A DNA stretch of 64,000 nucleotides from positions 282,672 to 346,671 of the forward strand of contig NZ_MSJR01000003.1 in assembly GCF_002078605.1 (NCBI RefSeq). Reading direction: 5' to 3'. Origin of the DNA: Salegentibacter sediminis. Its GTDB lineage: Bacteria > Bacteroidota > Bacteroidia > Flavobacteriales > Flavobacteriaceae. The notes below the pieces were generated by a model. The model ran no database searches. It was not told where the DNA came from and saw nothing but the letters and a program-made list of their open reading frames with translations. A program made the position numbers and the translations under genes. Every line of letters begins with the position of its first letter. Within the stretch, counting starts at the first letter, position 1. This document shows positions 52,742-61,915 of the stretch, one piece after another.

Positions 52742-54182
52742 TATTCTCACTCAGCTCTACCGGTTCCCCAATTAGGGTGGCACTGGTACAATCGTTTATT
52801 TTTACATTCACGAAATCCCCAATCTTGTAATTCTCCTTCGGAAATACCACGACGGTATTTTGAGTATTGCGACCACTCCAGTGTTCGCTCGACTTCTTTG
52901 ATTCTTTTTCAATGAGAACTTCTACTGTTTTTCCCACAAAGCGCTGAGTTCGGTATAAACTGTGTTCCTGTTGAAGGTTTACGATCTCGGTGAGTCGGCG
53001 TTTTTTCACCTCCTGAGGTACATCATCTTCTAATTTTCTTGCGGCCATAGTGCCCGGTCTTTCAGAATAGGCGAACATAAATCCAAAGTCATATTTCACA
53101 TACTCCATAAGTGAAAGCGTATCCTGGTGATCTTCCTCGGTTTCGGTGGGGAAACCGGTGATGATATCGTGGGAGATTCCGCAATCGGGAATCAACTCTT
53201 TGATGTTATCAATTAAACCGAAATATTCTTTCCTGGTATGTAAGCGGTTCATTTTCTGCAAAATCCTGTCACTTCCGCTTTGCACGGGCAGATGGATGTA
53301 TTTACAAATGTTCGGGTATTTAGCCATGGCTTCTATAACATCCAAAGTCATATCCTGTGGATTTGAGGTAGAAAACCTAATGCGCATCTTTGGTTGGGCT
53401 TCCGCAACAAGCTTCAGCAGGCCGGCAAAATTCGTAGCCGTAGCCTTTTGAATTTCAGAAGCATTCTTGAAGTCTTTCTTCAGGCCGCCGCCGTACCATA
53501 AGTAGCTGTCTACATTCTGGCCTAAAAGCGTGATCTCTTTATAACCTTTTGCAGCCAGGTCGTTTACCTCCTCTACGATGCTCTGTGGATCACGGCTGCG
53601 TTCCCTTCCGCGGGTGAATGGCACCACACAAAAAGTACACATATTGTCACAACCCCTGGTAATAGAGACAAAAGCAGAAACCCCATTGCTCTGTAAACGC
53701 ACCGGGGAAACATCGGCGTAGGTCTCTTCCTTAGAAAGAATTACATTTACCGCATTTCTTCCTGCTTCTACTTCGTTGATAAGGTTAGGCAAATCTTTAT
53801 AGGCATCTGGTCCTACTACAAGATCTACTATTTTTTCTTCCTCGAGGAATTTGTCTTTTAGCCGCTCGGCCATGCAGCCAAGCACGCCAACTTTCATTTC
53901 AGGATTAATGCGTTTTACGGCATTATACTTTTCAAGGCGTTTTCTAACAGTTTGCTCGGCTTTTTCTCGTATTGAACAGGTGTTGACCAAAACAAGATCG
54001 GCTTCCTCCAGGTTTTGGGTGGTGTTAAAACCTTCTTTGGAAAGTATTGAAGCCACTATCTCAGAGTCGCTGAAATTCATCGCGCAGCCATAACTCTCAA
54101 TAAAGAGCTTTCGGCTGTTTTCTTTTTTTGGTTCCATCACAAGGCTGTTGCCTTGCTGCTTTTCATCAATTATCTTCTCCAT
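52737..54182 (-). CDS. miaB: tRNA-2-methylthio-N6-dimethylallyladenosine synthase (MiaB)
   Basis: The 481-residue radical-SAM methylthiotransferase has the N-terminal MTTase domain ([41 protein letters not shown], giving the three auxiliary-cluster cysteines), the radical SAM motif [20 protein letters not shown] near 179, the LLGQNVDSY segment and a C-terminal TRAM domain. It adds the methylthio group at position 37 of tRNAs. It heads the run miaB, sigma-54 activator, lptE, TPR gene, secG. Confidence 0.97.
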   Translation of the reverse strand: MEKIIDEKQQGNSLVMEPKKENSRKLFIESYGCAMNFSDSEIVASILSKEGFNTTQNLEEADLVLVNTCSIREKAEQTVRKRLEKYNAVKRINPEMKVGVLGCMAERLKDKFLEEEKIVDLVVGPDAYKDLPNLINEVEAGRNAVNVILSKEETYADVSPVRLQSNGVSAFVSITRGCDNMCTFCVVPFTRGRERSRDPQSIVEEVNDLAAKGYKEITLLGQNVDSYLWYGGGLKKDFKNASEIQKATATNFAGLLKLVAEAQPKMRIRFSTSNPQDMTLDVIEAMAKYPNICKYIHLPVQSGSDRILQKMNRLHTRKEYFGLIDNIKELIPDCGISHDIITGFPTETEEDHQDTLSLMEYVKYDFGFMFAYSERPGTMAARKLEDDVPQEVKKRRLTEIVNLQQEHSLYRTQRFVGKTVEVLIEKESKKSSEHWSGRNTQNTVVVFPKENYKIGDFVNVKINDCTSATLIGEPVELSENN

Positions 54183-54217
54183 ACTACTTTTATTGCCTTT
54201 AGGGGCTTTAAGATTTG

Positions 54218-54248
54218 CAAAGATAGAACTTAAGCTGTTTCTGACAAA
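54218..54248 (-). promoter_or_regulatory. Bacteroidota-type promoter of miaB
   Basis: On the - strand TTTG (54248-54245) and TATCTTTG (54225-54218) match the -33 and -7 consensus with exactly 19 bp between them. Transcription would start near 54213, about 30 nt before the miaB ATG. It is the clearest housekeeping promoter in the window. Confidence 0.75.
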
Positions 54249-54326
54249 GTGACAGAAATTTTTTTATCGCTCCAACGCAACCTTTCCGGAATTTTTGCAT
54301 CTAATAGGAAACTAACCACCACTATT

Positions 54327-55577
54327 ATGAGAATTTTCTACTCTCTTATCACTTTGCTCCTTATGGCTTTAATGACTTTGTTCACTTCCTGTGAAAAGGA
54401 GGAAGAAGCCGGGAATGTTGAACTGGTTGCCGTTCCGGTAACCATTTCGGTAACCGATTTCAGGTCTTCGGTAGCTATCCAGGAACCAAAAGAAATTGAA
54501 CAGGCCGGAAAGATCTATGCATATAAGAATTTTGTTTTTATAAATGATGTTAACCGTGGAGTGCATATTATAGATAATTCCAATCCTGAAGCCCCTCAAA
54601 AAATAAAATACCTGAAGATTCCACAAAATACTGATGTCGCTATAAAAGAGGATATGCTTTTTGCTAATAGCGGGATGGATCTGGTTGTTTTTAATATAAG
54701 TGATATCAATAATATAAGGCAGGAGGAAAGACTGGAAGAGGTTTTTGAGAATTATCAACCTTCAACTCCTGTGGGTGTTGCATTTGTGGATACAGAAAAT
54801 CTTGATTTTCAAAAAGAAGTAATTATAGGCTATGTTTTAGAGCGTAGAAAAATCCAAATGGTACGGGATGAGCGAAGAATGATAGCTGCTGAATCTTTTA
54901 ACTCCTATGCTTCGGGTGATGCCAATACTGGAACGGGCGGCTCTATGGCCCGTTTTAATATTAAGGACAAATTTCTTTATGTGGTAGGGAACCAGTCCTT
55001 GTCGGTTTTTGATATTTCCAGTCTTTCTGATCCGGAACATTTTTCAACAGATTATATTGGCTGGCAGATAGAAACCATCTTTAATAAAGACGATTATTTG
55101 TATTTAGGTAGTTCTTCCGGAATGTATATCTACAGCATTGAAGATCCCTCTACACCGGTTTTTGTCTCCCATCTTCAACATGTGCTGGGTTGTGACCCTG
55201 TGGTTGTAGATGGAGATATGGCCTATGTAACTATTCGTGGCGGTAACGAATGCGGACAAGGCTGGAGCCAATTGCAGGTAATAGATGTAGCCGACAAACA
55301 ATATCCCGAGCTGCTGGCAACCTACGAAATGGATAGCCCTTATGGCCTGGGTGTTAAAGACGATATGTTATTCGTATGCGACGGCGACTCCGGACTTAAA
55401 ATTTATGATAAAACACAATCCCCTGGTTTAACCTTAACAGACCACTTTCAGGACATTAACACCTATGATGTAATCCCTCTGGAAGAGGTGCTGTTAATGG
55501 TTGGGGATGGCATTCTGCATCAGTATTCCTATACTGATAACAACATCAGGCTTTTGAGTTCTTTTAGTCTGAAATGA
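54327..55577 (+). CDS. LVIVD-repeat lipoprotein
   Basis: The protein of 416 residues starts at 54327, where a lipoprotein signal begins (MRIFYSL to FTSC, Cys22). The ATG at 54249 would put 26 extra residues before it. The body is a beta-propeller-like series of LVIVD-type repeats (GVHIIDNSNPEAPQKI, DLVVFNISDINN, SLSVFDISSLSDPEHF, GLKIYDKTQSP). Proteins of this family are common envelope proteins in Bacteroidota; their function is not established. It is a single-gene unit. Confidence 0.85.
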   Translation: MRIFYSLITLLLMALMTLFTSCEKEEEAGNVELVAVPVTISVTDFRSSVAIQEPKEIEQAGKIYAYKNFVFINDVNRGVHIIDNSNPEAPQKIKYLKIPQNTDVAIKEDMLFANSGMDLVVFNISDINNIRQEERLEEVFENYQPSTPVGVAFVDTENLDFQKEVIIGYVLERRKIQMVRDERRMIAAESFNSYASGDANTGTGGSMARFNIKDKFLYVVGNQSLSVFDISSLSDPEHFSTDYIGWQIETIFNKDDYLYLGSSSGMYIYSIEDPSTPVFVSHLQHVLGCDPVVVDGDMAYVTIRGGNECGQGWSQLQVIDVADKQYPELLATYEMDSPYGLGVKDDMLFVCDGDSGLKIYDKTQSPGLTLTDHFQDINTYDVIPLEEVLLMVGDGILHQYSYTDNNIRLLSSFSLK

Positions 55578-55605
55578 TCCTTTTTGTTTGGTTTTTTAAA
55601 GGTGG

Positions 55606-55629
55606 GGCCGCGGAGATATCTTCGCGGCC
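55606..55629 (+). terminator. Hairpin after the LVIVD gene
   Basis: GGCCGCG (55606-55612) pairs with CGCGGCC (55623-55629) around a 10-nt loop, 28 bp after the stop. The T-tract downstream is short (TCTTAATTT), so it may be a weak terminator or part of the repeat-rich stretch that follows. Confidence 0.55.
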
Positions 55630-55656
55630 TCTTAATTTAATGAAGCCCCGCCTCGC

Positions 55657-55824
55657 AAAGCCGAAGGCGTATGTGAGGCGGTTGGCTGAATTAATCCCGC
55701 CGAAGGGCGGGATCTCTGGAATTGTTCATTCATTGTTTGGGGTGGATTTTTTTTGGAATTTTCCAAAGCCGAAGGCGTAGGTGAGGCGGTTGGCTGAATT
55801 AATCCCGCCGCCGGGCGGGATCTC
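55657..55824. repeat. Two 60-bp direct repeats with hairpins
   Basis: Copies at 55657-55716 and 55765-55824 differ at about three positions. Each starts AAAGCCGAAGGCGTA and ends with a perfect 8-bp hairpin (ATCCCGCC with GGCGGGAT) whose 4-nt loop is GAAG in one copy and GCCG in the other. The first is preceded by CGCCTCGC, which can pair with the internal GAGGCG. They look like REP-type palindromic elements, not genes. Confidence 0.75.
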
Positions 55825-55889
55825 GTTGTTGAATTCTTTTTGCTGTGAATAATCAGGTTTATGAATCAATTCGCTGGATGAGATCCCGG

Positions 55890-55919
55890 GTCATCCCGAT
55901 AGCTATCGGGAGGGATGAC
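55890..55919. repeat. Nested palindrome of the CCCGATAGCTATCGGG type
   Basis: GTCATCCC (55890-55897) pairs with GGGATGAC (55912-55919), and inside it lies the perfect 16-bp palindrome CCCGATAGCTATCGGG (55895-55910). It stands alone between genes with no T-tract. Similar palindromes are scattered between genes in many marine Bacteroidota. Confidence 0.65.
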
Positions 55920-56010
55920 GGAAAAAACTATTGAGGAATAACTTCAAAAATTTATCCCCCTGTCCCAAAAACTTTCAGGATCGATTCAGAGTCACATCTG
56001 AATAAGCCGT

Positions 56011-56041
56011 GATTTGTCATTTCGACCAGGGGGAGAAATCG
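56011..56041. repeat. Dispersed GTCATTTCGA...GAGAAATC palindrome
   Basis: GATTTGTCATTTCGACC and GGGAGAAATCG form an imperfect hairpin (ATTTC with GAAAT). It is a relative of the miaB-region repeat but with a different loop. With the other elements it occupies the 548-bp gap between the LVIVD gene and rnhB, which holds no convincing gene. Confidence 0.55.
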
Positions 56042-56125
56042 CCTCTGAGTGAGCTAATATGTTCCTCCAATCCAACTAAGAAAAAGTTAAAACTGAGAAC
56101 GCATAACTGAAAACCGAAAAAAATT

Positions 56126-56731
56126 CTAAATCTCCATCCTCAACTGCTCTTCAGGCAGAAGCCGAAAACTTTGGCGGTGATATTTTGTGCTGCCGTATTT
56201 CCTAATCGCAGCCCGGTGCTCGGCCGTGGGGTAACCTTTGTTCTGTTTCCAGTTATACATAGGAAATTCTTCGTGGATCTTCTCCATATAGGCGTCGCGG
56301 TAAGTTTTTGCCAGGATTGATGCCGCAGCGATACTAAGATATTTTCCATCTCCTTTAATGATACAGGAATGGGCTATGCTGGCATAAGGCTTAAATTTAT
56401 TTCCATCTACCAGGATGTAATCCGGCTCGCATTTGAGTTGGTCTATTGCCCTGTGCATACCCAGAATAGAAGCGTTTAAAATGTTGATTTCGTCAATTTC
56501 CTCCATGAATACATACGACAGTCCGTAAGAAGTACAGTCTTTTTCGATGATACTTTTTAATAGATTTCGCGTTTTAAGCCCCGTTTGCTTCGAGTCATTA
56601 AGCAACTCGTTTCTGAAATCTTTTGGTAGAATTACTGCTGCAGCTGTTACCGGCCCCGCCAGGCATCCCCGCCCCGCTTCATCGGTGCCGCACTCATAAA
56701 GATTAGTATCGTTAAAATAGGGTAGGAGCAT
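56126..56731 (-). CDS. rnhB: Ribonuclease HII
   Basis: The 201-residue protein has the RNase HII active-site signature [22 protein letters not shown] near 14-35 (Asp-Glu pair), the third acidic residue in [10 protein letters not shown] near 105, and [15 protein letters not shown] near 135. It removes RNA primers and misincorporated ribonucleotides from DNA. It is a single-gene unit between two repeat- or relic-containing gaps. Confidence 0.96.
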   Translation of the reverse strand: MLLPYFNDTNLYECGTDEAGRGCLAGPVTAAAVILPKDFRNELLNDSKQTGLKTRNLLKSIIEKDCTSYGLSYVFMEEIDEINILNASILGMHRAIDQLKCEPDYILVDGNKFKPYASIAHSCIIKGDGKYLSIAAASILAKTYRDAYMEKIHEEFPMYNWKQNKGYPTAEHRAAIRKYGSTKYHRQSFRLLPEEQLRMEI

Positions 56732-56751
56732 GATTGACTTGCTTTGAGGGC

Positions 56752-56759
56752 CAAAGGTA
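56752..56759 (-). promoter_or_regulatory. Possible -7 element of rnhB
   Basis: On the - strand the bases read TACCTTTG, a perfect TAnnTTTG, 20 bp before the start codon. No TTTG is found at the -33 distance, so the call is weak. Confidence 0.3.
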
Positions 56760-56828
56760 AAAAAATGAGAATAATGTTTTTATTAATATTTGGTTTAACA
56801 GGAATTCCCTCGGAGATTTCTTTTCTAA

Positions 56829-56981
56829 AGCCTTAGAGGTAAAGACCTACTTGAGCCTGGCACGCTATTGCACTTCCCAATTCCTGGAGCCGCACTTGAT
56901 GCCGCCGGAATTCCTTATTATACTTTTGGAGGGACTACCGGAACTCCCGGAGAAGATTATTCAACCGGAGGTTGGAGGTAA
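56829..56981 (+). pseudogene. C-terminal coding relic, possibly of a SusD-like gene
   Basis: A 50-residue frame without a start codon runs from a stop at 56826 to a TAA at 56979. It reads LLEPGTLLHFPIPGAALDAAG followed by a Gly/Thr/Tyr-rich end, GEDYSTGGWR. The composition is protein-like, and LHFPIPGAALDA resembles the WPIP-x-x-E-L-D segment near the end of SusD proteins. A strong terminator follows 20 bp later, as after a real gene. The 5' part appears to have been deleted. Identity is uncertain; the coding character is more secure. Confidence 0.4.
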
Positions 56982-57001
56982 TTTAACCTGAAATTTGTAC
57001 G

Positions 57002-57035
57002 AAAAAAGGTCGCCTCCAAAGGCGGCCTTTTTTTT
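57002..57035 (+). terminator. Strong terminator after the relic
   Basis: AAAAAAGGTCGCC (57002-57014) pairs with GGCGGCCTTTTTT (57021-57033), 13 bp with one G-U, loop 6 nt, with a T-run to 57035. It isolates the susC promoter downstream from any transcription coming from the left. The remaining 176 bp to susC hold only a weak promoter match. Confidence 0.88.
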
Positions 57036-57118
57036 ATTAAAGGATGAAATTCAATTATTAATAGGCTTTCTGGATGGTGATAAAACTTTCCATTATTTTA
57101 AATCGCTTTCATGGAGAT

Positions 57119-57151
57119 TTTGCTATTTAACTACTCTTAAATATAATTTTA
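57119..57151 (+). promoter_or_regulatory. Possible promoter of the second susC gene
   Basis: TTTG (57119-57122) and TAATTTTA (57144-57151, one mismatch to TAnnTTTG) are 21 bp apart. The leader would be about 55 nt. The match is imperfect. Confidence 0.3.
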
Positions 57152-57211
57152 CTTGTTTTATTAAGAAATAATTAGGATTTTTGGCGCAGGCTAATTCAAA
57201 TTAACTTAATA

Positions 57212-60200
57212 ATGAAAAACAAATTACATGGTTTTCTAACGCTATTATTAGCGTTCGTAGTGCAAATAACCTTTGCACAAGAAAAGACGATAACCGGTAC
57301 GGTTATCGATGAAGATGGTTTGCCTCTTCCGGGGGTGAACATTATTGTTAAAGGTACCATGAAAGGTGCCCAAACAGATTTTGACGGAAATTACAACATC
57401 AGTGCTCAGAGTACAGATGTTCTTGTGTTTTCTTATGTAGGCTTTAAAACTCAGGAAATTCCTGTAGGTGATAAGACTAGAATTGATGCTACTCTTGGGG
57501 TAGATGCCGCAGCTCTTGAAGAGGTGGTGGTTATGGGGTATGTTTCTAAACGAAGAGACGATATGACTGGTTCTGCTGTGCAGTTAGGCTCAGAAGAACT
57601 GCAGCAAACTCCTATGGCTTCTGTAGACCAGGCGCTTCAGGGAAAAGTTGCTGGTTTAACTATTCAGAGTTCTTCTGGTACTCCCGGTGCTGTTCAAAAT
57701 ATCAGAATTCGTGGGGTGAGCTCACTTAATGCCGGTACCGAGCCTTTATATGTAATTGATGGAGTGCCAATTATCAACGATAACGTTGGGGGTGCTACTT
57801 CTGGTTCATCTTTATCTGCTCTTGCCAGTATCAATTCTAATGATATTGAGAGTATGACCGTTCTTAAAGATGCTTCGGCCACTGCAGCCTATGGTGCGCG
57901 TGGAGCAAACGGGGTAATCGTTATTACTACTAAGAGTGGTAAAGAAGGAAAAACTACCTTTAATGTAAGCTCATACTATGGTTTCACCAATAATGCCGTT
58001 GATGGACCAGAAATGCTTACCGGAGCTCAGAGAGAAGAACTTTTTTACGAAGGCGTTCTGAATACTTTTGGAGAAGACTATGATTTAACATCTATAGAAG
58101 ATGCTAAAGAATTTGATACAAACCTTCTTCAATCTTCGTATGGTCGTTCTTATCAGGCATGGAATGCCGCGGGAAGACCTGAAGGTAACTGGGAAGAGAA
58201 TATTAAAAATGAAGATGCGCCTATTCAGGAACACGTGATTTCTGCAACCGGTGGTACCGAAGATCATAACTTCTATGCTTCTTTAGGATACTTCGATCAG
58301 GAAGCTACCGTAATTGGTGCAGCTTTTGACAGAATTTCAGGAGCCTTGAATTTTAGCAAACAATTTAATGATAAGTTGGAATTCACTTCTTCAAATAATG
58401 CGTCGCATACTTTCCAGGATGGTATTCTTGAAGGAAGTGCTTACTTCTCTTCTCCGCATACCGCCAAGTACTTTATGTCTCCTATCGATCAGCCTTACAA
58501 CGAAGATGGTTCTATAAACATTGGTACAGGTCTTCCTAACCCATTGTATATCGCTGAAAATGATATCGACCAGTCTAAACTTACAAGGATTCTTTCTAAC
58601 AATTCCCTGAACTGGCAGACTCCTATTGAGAATCTAACGGCTACCTCAAGATTCTCTGTAGATTATCAGGTATATAACTACAAGAGATACCGTAATCGTG
58701 TAAGAGGTGATGGAGACGCTACCAATGGATATGGATGGGTTGTGAATAGAAATACTGCTACCTATGTGTTCCAGAACTCTCTAAATTACTTATGGAACAC
58801 TGGAGATCATAATTTTGATTTTCAGGTTCTTCAGGAATATCAGAAGTACAGAAGAAATTATATAAGTGCTGATGGGGACCAGTTTGTAACGGATGGCTTA
58901 ACCAATCTTGCTTCAGCCGGTAATCCAACTCTTGCTTATTCAGAATTTACTGACTGGGCTGTGGCTTCTTATCTTGGAAGTGCTTCTTATAATTTTGACA
59001 ATAGATATGTGTTAGATCTTACTTACCGACGAGAAGGTAACTCAAGATTTAGTTCAGATAACCGATGGGGTGACTTTTGGGCCGTTGGTGCTGCCTGGAA
59101 CCTTCACAGAGAAGCTTTCCTTGCTAACAACGATATGGTTAATACCCTTAAGTTGAGAGGTTCTTATGGTAAGACGGGTAATGCTAATATTGATATTAAT
59201 AGCTACCAGGTTTTGTTTAATTATGATGCCGACTATGCGGGTACGGGTGCTTCTTATCCTGATACCTTTGGTAATGAGGATTTAACATGGGAAACCAGTT
59301 ATACCCTTGATGTAGGTCTTGAGTTTGGTTTAATTGAAAACAGAATAACCGGTTCCCTTGCTTACTACACCAAAGAGACTGAAGACATGTTGCTTAATGT
59401 GCCTCTTTCCCTAACTTCCGGCTTTGATACGCAAAGAAGAAACATAGGTAGAATGGAAAACAGTGGTTTTGAAGCAGAACTTGACCTTGCTATCGTAAGA
59501 TCTGATGACTTTAACCTCAGTATAGGAGGAAATGTAGCTACTGTCGAAAACGAAATTCTTGAACTTGCTGGCGATGCAAACGGAGTAGAAATTCCAGTTA
59601 TTAATCCTGACGCCCCAAGTGGTACTCAGCGTTCAGAAACCGGTTCTATGGTTAACGAATGGTATATGCCAACCTGGGCGGGAGTTGATCCTGAAACGGG
59701 AGTGGATACCTGGTACGTTAATGGTGTAGATGGAGAAACTACTACGAATTATAATGCTGCTGAAAGAGCCTTCCAGGGAAGTAGTGCTTTGCCTACTTTA
59801 ACAGCAGGGCTTAACTTCCATGTAGATTTCAAAGGTTTCTTCCTTGATGCTAGCGGATACTACGCTGGTGGTCAATCCACTTATGAATCCTGGCATCTAT
59901 ACTTAAACCAACCGAACCTTTATTCGGCGGGGATATACAATGGTTATGCAAGTCTAATGGACAGATGGCAACAACCTGGTGACCAAACCAGGGTTACTAA
60001 GATGATCTATGGTGGTCAGCCATGGCAGTACAACTCTAAGTTCTTACACGAAGGAGACTTCTTTAGACTTAGAAATGTAACTGTTGGTTATGACTTCTCA
60101 CCTGCTATCAATGACGCTATCGGATTAAACTCAGGTAGAATCTTCGTTAGAGGTACAAACCTTTACACATGGGTTAAAGATGACAACCTTCAGCACGATC

Positions 60201-60283
60201 CTGAAGTTGAGCAACTAGGTTTTACCAGTATATTTACTCCACCACTTAAGTCTGTAGTGTTAGGAATTAACTTAAATATTTAA
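57212..60283 (+). CDS. SusC-like TonB-dependent outer-membrane transporter
   Basis: The 1023-residue protein has a signal peptide (cleavage near ITFAQ23), a carboxypeptidase-D-like domain (TITGTVIDEDGLPLPGVNIIVKGTMKGAQTDFDGNY), the TonB-box-like EEVVVMGY near 105, the plug with IRIRGVSSLNAGTEPLYVIDGVPI and a barrel ending VVLGINLNI. It pairs with the SusD encoded 5 bp later. The codons are strongly biased (many GGT, GCT, CTT), more than in the susC at 5925, suggesting high expression. No enzymes lie beside it, so no substrate can be inferred. Confidence 0.95.
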   Translation: MKNKLHGFLTLLLAFVVQITFAQEKTITGTVIDEDGLPLPGVNIIVKGTMKGAQTDFDGNYNISAQSTDVLVFSYVGFKTQEIPVGDKTRIDATLGVDAAALEEVVVMGYVSKRRDDMTGSAVQLGSEELQQTPMASVDQALQGKVAGLTIQSSSGTPGAVQNIRIRGVSSLNAGTEPLYVIDGVPIINDNVGGATSGSSLSALASINSNDIESMTVLKDASATAAYGARGANGVIVITTKSGKEGKTTFNVSSYYGFTNNAVDGPEMLTGAQREELFYEGVLNTFGEDYDLTSIEDAKEFDTNLLQSSYGRSYQAWNAAGRPEGNWEENIKNEDAPIQEHVISATGGTEDHNFYASLGYFDQEATVIGAAFDRISGALNFSKQFNDKLEFTSSNNASHTFQDGILEGSAYFSSPHTAKYFMSPIDQPYNEDGSINIGTGLPNPLYIAENDIDQSKLTRILSNNSLNWQTPIENLTATSRFSVDYQVYNYKRYRNRVRGDGDATNGYGWVVNRNTATYVFQNSLNYLWNTGDHNFDFQVLQEYQKYRRNYISADGDQFVTDGLTNLASAGNPTLAYSEFTDWAVASYLGSASYNFDNRYVLDLTYRREGNSRFSSDNRWGDFWAVGAAWNLHREAFLANNDMVNTLKLRGSYGKTGNANIDINSYQVLFNYDADYAGTGASYPDTFGNEDLTWETSYTLDVGLEFGLIENRITGSLAYYTKETEDMLLNVPLSLTSGFDTQRRNIGRMENSGFEAELDLAIVRSDDFNLSIGGNVATVENEILELAGDANGVEIPVINPDAPSGTQRSETGSMVNEWYMPTWAGVDPETGVDTWYVNGVDGETTTNYNAAERAFQGSSALPTLTAGLNFHVDFKGFFLDASGYYAGGQSTYESWHLYLNQPNLYSAGIYNGYASLMDRWQQPGDQTRVTKMIYGGQPWQYNSKFLHEGDFFRLRNVTVGYDFSPAINDAIGLNSGRIFVRGTNLYTWVKDDNLQHDPEVEQLGFTSIFTPPLKSVVLGINLNI

Positions 60284-60288
60284 GAACT

Positions 60289-61653
60289 ATGAAAAAGACA
60301 AATAAATTTATATACGCAGTTTTAATTGCCGCTCTAACGGTAGTTGGTGCGTGTTCAACAGATGATCTTAATCCTTCTTTAGAGCAATCTAAAGAGGGGA
60401 GTGAGGCGCTGGCAACTGTTGGAGATATGGAGGGCCTTATTAAAGGGGCTTATAACCGGATGTCCAGTGCTGCTTATTATGGAAGGGATTACTTTGTTAC
60501 CAACGAGGTTAGAACTCCAAATGCCTTTTCAAATGGTAACTCTGGACGTTTTGTAACTCAGGCACAGTTCGCTTACTTGCCTAGTGGTACTTTCTTCTGG
60601 GATGAAGCTTACGGTGTTATTGCAATTGCAAACATCCTGATTGGAGCCGATTTGACAACACTTGAAGGAGATCAGGAATATGCCAAGCATATCCAGGGGC
60701 AAGCTTATGCTATTAGAGCATTAGCTCACTTTGACCTTTTGAAAACTTTTGGACAGGAACATACCGGAGGTACTCTTGGAGTTCCTTATATGACCGAGTT
60801 TAAGGGAGAAGATAATATTCCTTCACGACCTACTATTGAAGATAATCGCAGTATGATAATGAGTGACTTTCAAACTGCCTTTGAATTGATGAGTGAAGAC
60901 TACTTCGACCCTTCAAAAGAATTTATGTCTAAATATACCGCTCCAGCTCTTGAATCCAGAGCTGCCGTTTACTTCGAAATGTGGCCTGAAGCTATCGCTG
61001 CGGCTGAAGAAGTGATCAACTCTGGTAAATATGATATCGTAGATGCTGATAATTTCGTATCCTCCTTCGCTGTTGATGGTGCAGTTAACTCTCTTTTTGA
61101 GATCGCCCTTAGTGGAACTGACAACCAGGGAAGTGACTCTATGGAATATATTTACCGTGGAGAATCTTACGGTGATATCGAAGCTGCTCCGAACGTACTG
61201 AATCTTTACGAAGATTCAGATGTTCGTGAAGATGTTCTTGGTATGGATGGAGAGATGATTAGAAACATGGCGAAATACCCAGACCGTGAGGCTAATATCC
61301 CTGTTATCCGCTATGAGGAAGTGATCCTTAACTATGCTGAAGCTTTATACCGTTCATCTACACCAGATGAAGCTGAAGCGCTTATTCAGCTTAATAAGAT
61401 TCCTGAGCATAGAAATGCAACTCCTTATACTCAAGTGAACCTTGATAATATCCTTGAAGAGAGAAGAAAAGAATTTATTTTTGAAGGTCTTTACTACTGG
61501 GATTTATTGAGAAATGGTATGGATATCGAGAAAATCGATCCTCAGCAAAACATTACTGAAACCATTCCTTATGGTGACTTTAGACTTGCTTACCCAATTC
61601 CATTGATTGAATTGGATGCTAACTCTAATATGGAGCAGAATCCTGGATACTAA
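60289..61653 (+). CDS. SusD/RagB-family surface-binding lipoprotein
   Basis: The 454-residue protein has a lipobox (VVGAC, Cys22) and classical SusD features: QGQAYAIRALAHFDLLKTFGQEHTGGTLGVPY in the N-terminal half, RYEEVILNYAEALYR near 343, the EERRKEFIFEGLYYWDLLRNG segment and a final YPIPLIELDANSNMEQNPGY. It forms the substrate lid of the preceding SusC. The pair is an isolated two-gene unit closed by a strong terminator. Confidence 0.95.
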   Translation: MKKTNKFIYAVLIAALTVVGACSTDDLNPSLEQSKEGSEALATVGDMEGLIKGAYNRMSSAAYYGRDYFVTNEVRTPNAFSNGNSGRFVTQAQFAYLPSGTFFWDEAYGVIAIANILIGADLTTLEGDQEYAKHIQGQAYAIRALAHFDLLKTFGQEHTGGTLGVPYMTEFKGEDNIPSRPTIEDNRSMIMSDFQTAFELMSEDYFDPSKEFMSKYTAPALESRAAVYFEMWPEAIAAAEEVINSGKYDIVDADNFVSSFAVDGAVNSLFEIALSGTDNQGSDSMEYIYRGESYGDIEAAPNVLNLYEDSDVREDVLGMDGEMIRNMAKYPDREANIPVIRYEEVILNYAEALYRSSTPDEAEALIQLNKIPEHRNATPYTQVNLDNILEERRKEFIFEGLYYWDLLRNGMDIEKIDPQQNITETIPYGDFRLAYPIPLIELDANSNMEQNPGY

Positions 61654-61677
61654 TTTTAATCCGTTTCAATATTGATA

Positions 61678-61709
61678 AACCGCCCGGCACGTCCCGGGCG
61701 GTTTTTTTT
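61678..61709 (+). terminator. Terminator of the orphan susCD pair
   Basis: AACCGCCCGG (61678-61687) pairs perfectly with CCGGGCGGTT (61694-61703) around a 6-nt loop, followed by a run of eight T. It lies 25 bp after the susD stop. Confidence 0.9.
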
Positions 61710-61891
61710 GATATTATATTTATTTTTATGCTGCTTTAAATCTGGTAAAAAAAGTTTACAACTGTAGATGCGGTAATAGCTTAGATCTTTTTCGGGTCTA
61801 TCTGCATGTTCGGCCTGGGTCATCCACGTTAACTTGAAACCAGTCTTCCTTAAAACTTTCTACAAAACGGCCTTTGTTTTTTTAAATAATA

Positions 61892-61899
61892 TAACTTTG
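61892..61899 (+). promoter_or_regulatory. Predicted -7 element of the porin gene
   Basis: TAACTTTG is a perfect TAnnTTTG, 16 bp before the ATG. A TTTG lies upstream at 61873-61876, but the spacer is only 15 bp instead of about 19. The leader would be very short. Confidence 0.45.
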
Positions 61900-61915
61900 T
61901 TGCAAATCCTGTTTA

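Noticed and set aside
55574..55780. 68-codon open frame on the + strand
   Set aside because: It reads through the hairpin and the 60-bp repeats, so it is not a plausible gene.
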